From Macquaria australasica (taxonomy: Eukaryota > Chordata > Actinopteri > Centrarchiformes > Percichthyidae): a DNA stretch of 64,000 bases. The notes beneath the pieces are model-generated. The model was not told the origin of the DNA. It did no database searches and worked only from the letters and a program-made list of their open reading frames with translations. The position numbers were made by a program, and so were the translations under genes. The number at the start of each line of letters is the position of its first letter. Within the stretch, counting starts at the first letter, position 1. Below are positions 1-33,900 of the stretch, piece after piece. The DNA lies in contig SEMN01000001.1 in assembly GCA_005408345.1 (NCBI GenBank), positions 4,476,110 to 4,540,109 of the forward strand. The letters run 5' to 3'.

Positions 1-3000
1 TCATTGTATTAGCCATGTGACTGAGGTCCTGATTATGTTTGCATATTTCTGTAATGGCTCCTGTGGCCAAATGCCAGCTTGAAACTGAATGCTAACATGA
101 TTGTGTACTGTAGGTCCTTGAAACTGGGTCTCCACGTACTGAGTAGTGTGTCAGCTGAAAGGGAATTATTATTATTTATGTTTCCTTTTTACTTTTTTTC
201 CAGAACGTTTCATGCATAAAACATGTCCTTCCGCAGTCTTGTCTTGTGTAACGGAAAAGACAACTTTTAGGACAAATGATAAAGAAAGGATCTTGCACAC
301 TGTCTGAAGCTCACATCTACATGTACAATGTTATATTAATAAGCGAACAATGTTTTGAACCAGTGTGCAGGATCACCTCTTTATCTAGACATCACATGCA
401 CACAGCCACAGATCATCAGTGAGCTGTGGGTGGTGTGATGATGAGACATGTGGATGAATAAAATAGTTTAGATTAAGACCACAGGTGGTCCAGTGTCTGA
501 TTCTTTAGGACAAAATACCAGTTAGACACAGCAGGGAACATCTATTTAAATTCCCTATTTATTCACAGCCTTCTTTACACTTTCTGTATGTGTATCTGTG
601 CCATGTGGCCACTGTATATAATTATTTACACTGTCTTTTTCTCTTTTCTAGACAAGCATATGGCATTGCATGATTTGTTTTTCTCAGCTGAGAGGAGTAG
701 TGTGCAGTTTGGTCCTCTTGGAGGCGCTGTGTTTCAGTGTGATCCTAACCACTAAACAGACCATTTACTCTGCTGACACTCAGCCTCTAAACTGTGACCC
801 CTAAATGTCCATATAAATCTTCTGCTCTCCACGTCACCCCTATAATAATGCTATGAGATGGGGACCAACTGTGAGGGGGAAAAAAAGGACCTGCCCTGCA
901 ATGGAAATGTTCAAGGTGGAGATGGTGTGTGTGAGTCACTCACATTACTTAGGTAATTACTTGGTTACATTCTAGCCCAAATCAGATGATTGCACCCTCT
1001 TATCTTCTGAAATGTGACTGCGTGCCTAGGTTTTTGTGAAATGTCACATTTTTAAACAAAGTCGCACCTGCAGTGGGAACATCTGCATCCTCTGCTGTTC
1101 TGCTACTTGACTTCGTTGCACACAGCTAATGGATGCCAACTACATGCTATCTAGTGCAATTACAAAATAAGATTAGACTTCCACTTAATTTATGTGACCT
1201 CTGTTTATTGATCTGGGAGGCAGAGGTGCATAGGTGGGGGATGGGTGTAGAGGGAGACATTGTGAGCCAAAGGTCCACGGGCTACCCTGTGTATTCTAAT
1301 ATGTGTACATAGAGATCATGCTGCACAGGAGCCAGGAGTCCAGCTGATTGTTTTGGGGCTTAATGTAGGGCATACAGTATTGTGGTTGCTGTTTAGTAGG
1401 TGTTGAACTTGCTTGTGCCACTTTTACTCTAAATCACAACCTCAGGAGATGGGTATCTGAGACGGATGCTGACATCTCCTCTGCTCAGGTAGAGGAGCCT
1501 GAGTCCTTACAGAGTCTGCAGGAAATACAGTACCATACTGATATAATGAGACCAAGGTGGGGTTACTCACAAGCATCTCTTCCAGAGCTGTTAAACTGCC
1601 AGTATCGACTGACTGAAAGGATTTTAGCATTATAGTAAAATTCTCTTCATAAATCTAGGTTTCCATTGCAGTAGTTTGAAAGTAGAATTCACTGCCATGC
1701 ATGATTAGAAAAATAAAATCAGCATCAAATGAACCTCGGCTTCTCACATCATCAACCTTTTGAAATCACCAGGCAAGTAATGAAGGAGTGTCGTGTGATG
1801 CTAAGAAGACTTTCTTTTCTTTTACAACTCACTTTGGTCTCAAATAGACCAAATTAGAAATTAAATCTGGAGAAAAAGCACAATACAGTCCTCTAACTAT
1901 TTTCAGTATTTGCCCCTTTTTCTAAATTAGCCAGATTTGAGCTGAGTGTTTTGCAGAGTTGGTCGTTGGGGGTATTTTTGAGATATACCCCAAATCTGTC
2001 TGACACACAGCAAGTTCCCAAAAATGAATTAATCCAGTAAGACGGCATAACAGTCATGAGTGGATCTGGAAGGCTGGACACTAAAAAAGTCACAGCTTTA
2101 AATAATACCATCAGACAAAACTTGCATGTTGTCTGCTCCATATATATCATATTTCCAGGATTATCAGCTGGAGAAAGGGGCAAGTGAGGTGACAAGCCAG
2201 CATCAGTAGAGTTATAAAAGGAGATCATGAAAGCTGGTGAGCTGTTGGGAGAAGATGTCTCCGTTTTTTATCAGCGTTCTCTTTGAAAAATGCGACAAAA
2301 TCCTTTGTGGTAAGAGAAAAGCGAGGAATCGGGGTCAAAGACAGTTTAGGAGAGAGAAGAGGGTGGGGAAGGGCTTTCCTGCAGTACAGCAGAAAACTGG
2401 ATTTTAGCTTCAGCTGCTTTGATAGATATAAACAAGGAGGAAAGGGAGCAATAAAAAAAAAAACGAAATTATTGGTTAAATTCAACTGAGATCCAGCTGG
2501 GGGGGGGGAAGCAATGGAAAGAGAGAGGAATGAGTAAGGTGGAGGAGGAGAGGACCAGATGGAGACAGAGAGAGAGGAAGGGCAGAGAGACTGTGCCAAG
2601 CAGGGCTATCGTGTAAGGAGACCAAGTCACTTGCGGAAAGCAGAATGGAGACTGACACAGATTGATGGCCCGAGACATTAAGAGGCTAGAAGTGGAGCAG
2701 GCTCCAGAGAGGAATAAGCCAACTCCAATTTCATCTTTATGAATGAGTGAAGAGGCAAAGAGGGAAATATCCAAGGAACAGGAGAGGAATAATGAAATGA
2801 TTCTTCTCTTAGTGCTGTCTTATTACTGGGATAGTAATGAATCAGCTGTGGAGAGTAGGTCACAGAGCAGATGAAAATTTGATGAGGAGGCAAGGGTGAA
2901 TGCCTGTGAATAGATAGTCAATGCCAGCCAATCAATCTGGTAACAGAGAAAAAATAATATGTGTATTCTTTCTGAATGAGATCTATTAACGGTAGGGGTC

Positions 3001-5875
3001 AATAGGGGTTAATAGGGTCAAAGTCAAGATACCAAAACAAACGTCACATCAGGTTGCTCATCAGGTTGCTTTCTGACAAAACAATGTCTTAAAATAGCCA
3101 CTGACAGAAAAAGACACTGATGGTACAGATACTGTATCTGCTAAAAGGACATTGAGAAAGCAAACTGACCAAGTAATCCACAGATCAGAAGGTCCAGCAC
3201 CATCCTACTCCATTGATAATGAAAAGAATTTCAAAAATTTGTCAAAGTGATTTTTTTCTTGCAAGCAAGCATCAGTGGTAGATAATGATGTCCATGCTAA
3301 GGATGCAAACTTGTTTTTCAGGGATGAGAATTTAATCAAAATGTCACAGTTGACTTGGGGAAAAAAAAAGCTAACAAACAAAAGTGAGATGAAGGTGAAA
3401 CTGATGAAGTGTAGCCAGTCATCTGCACAGGGTTGTGTGTTTGTGGAAAGTATGAGAAAGGGATATACTGATTCTGAGTCATAATACTGCAGGCCAGCAG
3501 TTTGGATAGTGAATGATTGGGGTCAAGGAGCTCAGCTGAACATGTGAGTACAGTCCATGATCACCACAGCACAAAGAGTAGTAACCTGGAAGCTTTTTAT
3601 TTTCAGACTGTTGTCTTTGTTCTTTTTAATTTTTTTAATTTTAGTGGGGTAAATATTTGATGGTTTGTGTGTTGTTTTTTAGATCTAATGGATAGATAAC
3701 TATTAAATGGTATATTTTATAGGTATTTATTTGGTTTTACTGATATTTTGATGTTTTAAAAGTGAGTTGCTGAGTAATGAAAACAGTGCATTAAAGTCAG
3801 CATCAATGTGCTGCACGCACAATTTGAAATCGCCGTGTTGGTGTTGTTCCTACAACATCATAATTAATGTTGCTCCAGGAACTGACCAATCACGTTGTTG
3901 TGATGTCATAGTTTTGCAACTTGGGGAAAAAGACCAGAAAATTACTAAATGACATAGTGAAACTGACATGAATGAAAATGACATAATATGAAACGTAAGC
4001 CAGAGGTGTGGTTTAGAAGAAGCCTATTTAAACTTTCTGTGGGGACGATGACGTTTCAGAGGCAGAAGAAATCTAGCTTTAGTGGGATGAAATCATATGA
4101 AAATGAAATGGAATGAGATAAACAGTGCATCATCATGATAAAGTTAATGTCCTTCCTAACACCCCTATTAAACAAGAATGTTTGTGTGTCAACACGCCAA
4201 AATGAGACGTCTTAAGGCTTTGCAAATCACACGATCTGATATCGCCGTGTTGGTGTTGTTCCTACAACGTCATAATTATTTGAATTTGAGTACATTTGCA
4301 TCATATGAAGGACCAGCGAAATCTAGTGGCCCAGGACAAATGTTATTAGGATGGCCCTGGACAAACTGTACTGTAATGTGATTCTGTCTTTTTTGAGCTG
4401 CAGAAAAGGAACCGGCTGTAAACCAGTTTTAACTGAGTCAGGCCAGTTTAAATGTAAAACATTTTAACTTAAAACGTAATGTTACTTTTAATCGTTCCTG
4501 TATAATAATAAATAACTTGATCAAGATGATCTATTTCGTTTTTCATTTGATAATGTTCATTAAAAATAGCATTTATATACTTTCAATATCAATCAACTTA
4601 TCAGAATGTGGAAAAACTAAAAATGGAATTGGTTGCTATGCTAACTCCTGTGGTAAGTGATCTAAAAGGATTTTCTTTATTAAAAGGTATGTGTAATATC
4701 ATCAGGTTTTATACATAAACCTGTAGGTGCATGTACACCTACAGTTTCTGCAGTTTCTATCCATTCTTTACACCAAATGATTGTGAGTCGTCATTATAAC
4801 TAAAGATATCTTTAGCTGGTAATAACTGTACTTAACTGCTGTTTAAGCTCATACTTGCACTGTAGCTGCAGCACTGCAGCACAATGCACAGCACAGCATG
4901 TTTCCAACTTTCACCACAAACGAGTCTATACTTGAGTGTGTTCTGTAGGTTGACGTGCTGCTGTGGAGCGACAGCAGGAGCGATGGTGCAGTGCTGTATC
5001 TGCCCTTCACTACAGTAGTCTCTGTGGTGCTTAACATCATTACTGCCCTCCCGTCACCACAGCAACCAGCCTGGCTACATCCTCAGAAATGCTTTTGTTT
5101 GGGCATTTATTGACTCTTTCTCTCTGTGTGTGTATGTGTGTGCATGTGGTTGTTGGGTGCTTGTTGATGTGAATGTATATAACACACAGCAGAGAGTCAA
5201 TCATGGTTATCCACACGTCAATGAGAACACAGCGTGGCCTTTAAGTGAATGAATAACCACAAAATTCATTACTCTACATCCTATCAGACAATCAGCTCAC
5301 CCTTGTCCCTCTTCCTCTTGTCCCTCTATGCTTTCAGTGTTCCCCAGGACATGGCCATGTGCCACCTGCACTGACTGAAGGTTTAATAACACTAAAAGGT
5401 TCACCACCCCCACACATCTCTCTTCTCTCCCTCAGTAGCCTCGCTCATTACTGAAATTATCAGGTCCGCTCTAATAACTTACCTGACTACGAGAAACAAC
5501 AGTCTGAGTATCAGAAACATTTTACTGTAAAAAAAAAAAATACAATATCGCTGCAAAAACATGGGAGTTATCAGTGAACATGAGCAAAACCACAAAGGGA
5601 AGTTCTTGCATAGTTTTCATGATAAATGTACTTTAGTCAGGCGTTTTACATCATGGAAGTGAACAGGTTAAATATCTATAATTTATCAACAGAAACTCAG
5701 AGAGTGCTCTAACATATCTCTCAGAGGTATCCTTTCTCAGTGTTTAATAATAAATGTTAAAGCACTGCATTGTACTCTGCAGTCTGTGTTGTATATACCT
5801 ATGTATTCTATTTAGCACGGAAAGCTATTGTATATTTTATGTGTCAGTAATACCACACTGCCATATACACCGCCA
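1..5875. other. Gene-free flank downstream of gjd1
   Basis: No coding exon is recognisable on either strand. The open frames are short, have no family resemblance and often cross A-rich or GA-rich runs (for example 2225-2780). The stretch holds the diverged repeat pair at 3829-4277 and short homopolymer runs. No RNA gene could be recognised by eye. Confidence 0.6.
3829..4277. repeat. Diverged direct-repeat pair
   Basis: A 37-base segment at 3829-3865 recurs at 4241-4277 in the same orientation with one mismatch (ACA versus ACG near the end). Flanking sequence is only partly similar. The first copy continues into sequence of a type I associate with dispersed teleost repeats (ending near a GTGATGTCATAG string around 3900). 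This is probably two fragments of one dispersed family, but I cannot name it. Confidence 0.5.
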
Positions 5876-6320
5876 GTGCTAGAAAGAAGTTTACTGAAGT
5901 ACTCTGTTTAAGTAAATTTTTAAGGTACTTTACTTGAGTATTTCCATGTTCTACTACTTTATACGTCAACTCCAATACATTTTGTTGAAATTGTTTGAAA
6001 TATTGTATGTTTACTAGTTACTTTGCAGATAAAGATTTTCTATACAAAACATAGCATTTTTATAGTTTTAACTTCCCAACTCTATGTAAAGTAGATAAAA
6101 TCAGCTCCACATCGAACAGCTAAAACAGTAAAAGGCTACTTACACATTAATGCATCAGTATTAACAATCCAATAATATAATAAATCATAATATAACACTC
6201 ACAGGGGACATTTGTCTGCATTACGAGTACTTCTCCTTTTGATAATTTAAGCACATTTTCCTGATAATACTTTTGCATTTTGAAGGCAGTACTTTTACTT
6301 GAAATAGACTATTTTCACAT
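5876..6320. repeat. Interspersed repeat (teleost AAGTACTTTTACTT type)
   Basis: The left part carries AAGTACTCTGTTTAAGTAAA and a TACTTGAGTATTTCCATGTT string. The right part carries a CCTGATAATACTTTTGCATT string and ends in AGTACTTTTACTTGAAA. These phrases belong to a very common non-autonomous repeat that I recognise from teleost genomes. The copy is degraded, has no ORF, and its ends are approximate. The family assignment is from memory. Confidence 0.55.
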
Positions 6321-7030
6321 TGTTGTGTTAGTGGTGTAGTGGGAGCAGTGGTAGGATTTTTTCAGTGTGTGTCACTGTGATACAGTTATTTAACACTTAC
6401 CTCACAACATCCTGATAACAGTAAAATGGTAGCAGTACATAATAATTATCACTTGTCTGTTAAACACAGCACAGCCAAAATCACCGTTTGCATAATAATT
6501 TATTCACATATTTTTTTTACATACTATATATTATTATTGCTGCAGTTCTGGAGTCTTTCAGGTATTCGCTTTCAATATTCCCATAATGGGATTCTATGTT
6601 CATATCTCTTTATATTTTTCATCTTCATGCATGCTAAGTATTACATTTCACAGGAGCAGGATGCAAATAAATAAAACAGTCTCTTCTTAAGTTACATGTC
6701 ATAATCTATCCATTCTATTAATGCTTCAGTAACATGCCTTTTTCAAAGTCCATAGGTGGGGAAACACTTTCCGGAACATAAAGTCTCCATTAGAGGGTGA
6801 AGGCTTAACAAAGAGCACATTAATAATACATATTGTTAAAGCTGGCAATCTATGATTAATCCTCATTACCACCCAAACCCATGTTCCCCCATCCAAATGA
6901 AGCCCATCTATACCGCATAGGGAAAAGGCTAAGTGTAATTATTACATTTCATCTATGTACAGTAACTTTGAAATATGGCACCAAATATGCTTGTGAAAAA
7001 AAGCTTGAGGTTACACGTTAGAATATTTGT

Positions 7031-8074
7031 GACTACAATACTTTTTCCTGTTTATTTGAAAAAATCTTTATATAACTAGATTCAGCCCCTTATACAGCGA
7101 TCACACTTTACAAGCCAAAGTGGAATCACTGGCACACTTTTCTTGACTGTTTTCAGTGGCTTCTGAGAGTAAACAGCATGCCTTGCAGGCTTTGGGAGCA
7201 CTGTGGTGCGAAACACAGTGTTGGAAAGTAAATCATCAAGAAAATCAACTCATCTTCAATGCACTGTGTGTCTCACTTTGAACAAAAGCTCCCAGGCAAT
7301 GTCAGTCTGTAACCTGATACAACAAAGAATATGAAGAATAGTGACAATTTTTAAGAAAAAGCCTAGTACACTGACAACAAGTACTGTGTTCCAGTTTATG
7401 CTGCTAGTTTTAGTGCTGTTGGTTTTTGTGTAAGTTTCTTAGAACATGTTTAAAAAGGTCCTTGTTTGTCCGCCGAGTGACTTTACTCGAAGATTATGGA
7501 CAGTGAGAAATAACATTATCTTTCTCTCAGTAGCTCAGATTAGCTTAGCATTCAATTTTCTGACTCAAGTCAGAGATTGGCTTTTTTTCCCACATACATG
7601 CGTATGCATGCACACGCTTAAGCTCTTGCATATGCACACATAATTGGAAAATAAGGGGATTATTTCTGACCTACAGCAAAGGCAAATAATGAAGAACTTC
7701 AGATAATTCAACCTCAGACTATCTTTACAGTATTTTAATATTATTAGTAATTGCTCAGTTTTATCTGTTGGGTTCTCTGAAGGCACCTAGTGTCACCTAG
7801 GCAGAGCAGAACTCTCCATCATGTAAGCTTTAGGTGTAAGCTTTGTTACAGCAACACAGCTGCCTTTTTTGGAAGGTGATTCTTCTCTCTTGAAGTGTCA
7901 AAGACTCTACTTTGTGAATTGATGTTTCATCATGACTACACAGAGTCTGTCTGTGCTCCTGAATAACAATGCAGTGGTGAGTTTTGTGCCCTAATGATTG
8001 GGGGTCCTGGGCCAGGGAAAAGCTCTTCTCCAAAATCTAAGAGGTCCACAAGCCCCCAGGCAGAGAAGCCTCTG
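7031..8074 (-). other. Probable gjd1 3' UTR
   Basis: This region follows the connexin stop codon on the minus strand. The nearest good poly(A) hexamer in that direction is AATAAA, seen as TTTATT at 7051-7056 on the plus strand. That would give a 3' UTR of about 1 kb. Use of this signal is inferred. Confidence 0.4.
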
Positions 8075-30297
<22,223 letters not shown>

Positions 30298-30591
30298 TGA
30301 TTCAATATCAGTATAGGCCACTATTAGGATCCTCTGGACAGCTAATGATTGAGATTATAATATTGTATATATATAGTATTGGCGGTGAGGTGAGTACACA
30401 AAGATACAACACGCTTCAGTTACAGGCTGCTTCTTTTGGTTTAGCCTTTAGCTTTCCGTTTGTACACAATACGTCTGACCGATGAAACAAATGAGACCTA
30501 TAATAATATTCAACCCGTGTCCATTCGTGGACGTCTACTTAAGTGCCACACGGCTGCACCTTTCTATCATTATGCGGGGTTTTATTCTCCA

Positions 30592-30603
30592 CCAGTAGAG
30601 GGC
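30592..30603 (+). promoter_or_regulatory. CTCF-core-like site upstream of rab6a
   Basis: CCAGTAGAGGGC fits the CTCF core CCASYAGRKGGC. It lies about 310 bases before the rab6a ATG, inside the probable promoter or 5' UTR. A 12-base degenerate motif occurs by chance, so this is only a candidate. Confidence 0.35.
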
Positions 30604-30909
30604 AGCGTACCAACATGGTTGACATGCCAACGGTGTCAGCTTCGTGTCTGAAGAAGAAGAGTAGCGCAGGGTGGCTAGCTGGTAGGGAACTGACAGCGAT
30701 GCTAACTTGGCCGCAGTAGTTAGGGAGTTGTCAGAAAGTGTCTGGACGCTTAAAGGAGTGGTTGCAGGGCACCATATCTCGCTAGGTGGCCTGTGTAGAG
30801 GGTTGACAAACCGGTAAAAGATCACGGATCCCGGACCTGTGATATCTGCCGCTAGCTGGCTAGCTGTGGAGCTCCCGAAAAGTAACGCCAGGGCTCGTTT
30901 GATACAGTC

Positions 30910-33900
30910 ATGTCGGCGGCCGGAGACTTCGGAAACCCTTTAAGAAAATTTAAATTGGTCTTCCTCGGGGAGCAGAGCGGTGAGTGTGGCGATAACGTTG
31001 GAAGTAGGACCTGAATTAGGCTCCTCGGGAGGTGTAGCTAACAGCACAGTTTGATGGGTTGGTCGGGTGATTAACTTGGCGTTAACCGGTTAGCTAGCTA
31101 ACACTAGCTCAACGTTGGCACAGTGCGAAGGCATTGCGACACCGTAACTTCTTACTAACTGCTTGTCCACGTTGGCTTCATGGAAGTGCAGTTCATTTTC
31201 TTCCTGCTAGGTTGACTCATGTCTGTGGAAATTGACTTGTTAGCTACCGTCCGTGGCAGCTAGTAGAAAGTCACAGGTGTCAGTTAAGTAACATAGCGAT
31301 CAGACTGGGAAGTACTTTCTATATAATAATACCAGGTGTGTTGAGTCTTAGCATTACTTCCTAAGTAGAGGCTACAGTTACAGGCTAAGTTGACCACAGG
31401 TGACGAGCTGTATTTGCTGCTGTTTTCAGAAGAAGTCTCAGTCACACACACACACACTATTATACAGTGATTACAGATCAGTTTGTCTGTCCTGGGGACA
31501 CTGCTGAGAGTCGATGCATCCCAATGACCAAACCTGCCCAGTAGCATTCCTACACTCTCCGTGCTCACTTTCCCCTTTTTGCAGCCACACTGAACACGCA
31601 GGGTGTAGTTGTACTGGAAGAGAAAGAGGGGTTTGTCGAAGTTGTGGAGTGTAGATCCATACTTAACAATCATGTATTTGTTTTCAAAGGTAAAGGTGCC
31701 GGGTTGGTCATTATATAGTCCAATACAGTACGTCCACGGGTTTCCACTGTTTCCACAACTGTGTGTTTAGCATGCCAACACAAAGCGCACTTTGTATATA
31801 AGCTTTGTATAAAGTCTGGATACACCGATCCAACCTTTCCTCTCCCAATACTGATTCTCTAAACTTTAAGTATTTGTTGATACTAAGTAAGTACTAATCT
31901 TACTGCATCAAACTCTTTGGTTCACTTTTATATGTGTGATCAGTGTGTATGTCGGCCTGCAGTGACTCAATGAATGGAGCACTGAATTTTGTAATGTGGA
32001 TTTATCACGTCTGACAATCTGCTTAATAAGGTCAGTATCAGCACGGATGCTGATCCAGCTGATGTGATTGGTGCATCGGTAGTGTGGAAACAGGATAACG
32101 TAGTGAAGAAACAGGATACGGTAGTGTAGAGACGGTGGAAATTACTCCTTTGCCAGTAATTATTTTCTACAGGTTTTGTGTCCTGACTCCACTTCCATCA
32201 AGATAAGGCAGACAGACTTTGTGTTTGTCAGACAATCTGTGATCAGCTGTAGTTCCTTGTAAAATTGTAAACAGCAGGGTTGGCTTTGGCCATGTCACCA
32301 TTACTTGATGCACAGTGTAACTGATAATGTAACTTGAGCTCAGCAAAACAGCCCGGGGCTGGGGAGCACTGTCCGGGTGCTGGAAGCAACCATATGAGTG
32401 ACTCTCTCTGTAGTCATGTGCTAAAAGTTATGTTTTACTAGTTAATAATAGCAGCAAGGTAGAAAGAAATTGCATGAATCATTTTACAGTTGCCATGTTT
32501 AGAGAATATGGAAGAGTGTGGTAAATGACGTTATAGTTTTTCAGCATAGATATGGAGCACCAGAAATCCTCAAAGTTGGTCTGATAAGGGAAAGACAAAA
32601 ATTTTTAGAAGGGAACTAAATGGGGAGCCTGGTTCCCAACCCTACTTGTCTCTCAGCATTCCTCAACCTTTACTATCTCAACCTTTAATACCTGTGCACC
32701 ACACCCTTTAATGGACAACAACTTTCAGAGGGGAGCGGGAGTTGCATGACATGCTGCTGTCAGCTTCAGTCCATTATAAGGGTTCGTCATCAGTGGTTCA
32801 TGGACTGTACACAACTTTGATGTTGGCACTTAATGTTGTTTCTGATTTGTCTTCTTATTTACTTACTGTATCTTGCAGTAGGTGATCCTTCATTTCAAAT
32901 TTTCAGCAAGGTTATACATCACCCGACTTATACAAGAGTGTGCATGAGTGTACAGTCTACTTTGGGTTTGAATACATTTACATATATTTCACTATGACAT
33001 GACACATTGATATGACACACATTTTCACTCGGTCAGGGGTTGTATTTAGCTTGCAATATTGTTTATTTTTGATTAGAGCTGAAATTATGAATTGATTAAC
33101 CCATTAGTCAGTCAACTGAAAATTAATCTTCAACATGTTTGATCATTTGTATGATTGTTTAAGTTGTTTATCAAGCAAAAATGCCACTGTTTCCAGCCTT
33201 TTAAATGTGAGAAAGTGGCTTTTCTGTGTTTTATATCATTATAAAACTTTGGGTTTTGGACTGTTTGTCAGATAAATAAAGTAATTTGAAGATATCACCT
33301 TGGACTTTCAAATTGTAAAGGGCTATATCACTATATTCTGACATTTTATAGATGAAACAATTAATCGATTGAAAAAAATATATAGAATAGACATAGAACA
33401 GAATTGATAGATGAATCATTTATTAAAATAATAGTTAGTTGCAGCCCTACTGGTGATAGCCTCACATTATTTTGGTCATTTTGAATAATAACTGATTAAC
33501 GTACAAAACTGAAGTGAAAGCCTGATTATGGCACTTACAGTATTTTATTGTTTCTGTTTGTTTTTTAGTGGGAAAGACTTCGCTGATCACCAGGTTCATG
33601 TATGACAGCTTCGACAACACTTACCAAGTGAGACGAACACCTCCACCTGATTTGATCACCATTGATAATGTTCATATTATTCTAAAATCAAAGGTTAATG
33701 GCATGAAGAAAGTTGCGCATATTTAACTCCTTGTTACCACTTTCAGGCCACAATAGGAATAGATTTCCTGTCGAAAACCATGTATCTTGAAGACAGAACA
33801 GTAAGTTTTATTGTTTTGTTTTTTTCAGTCCTTGATTGTTGGTTGTTATTGTCTTTGTCCAGCTTGGGGTAATTCTCTTAGTGACTCACTGTAAGTTTTT

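Noticed and set aside
2225..2774. Minus-strand ORFs of about 100-124 residues
   Set aside because: The sequence is GA/CT-rich, frames overlap, and no domain or splice context supports them.
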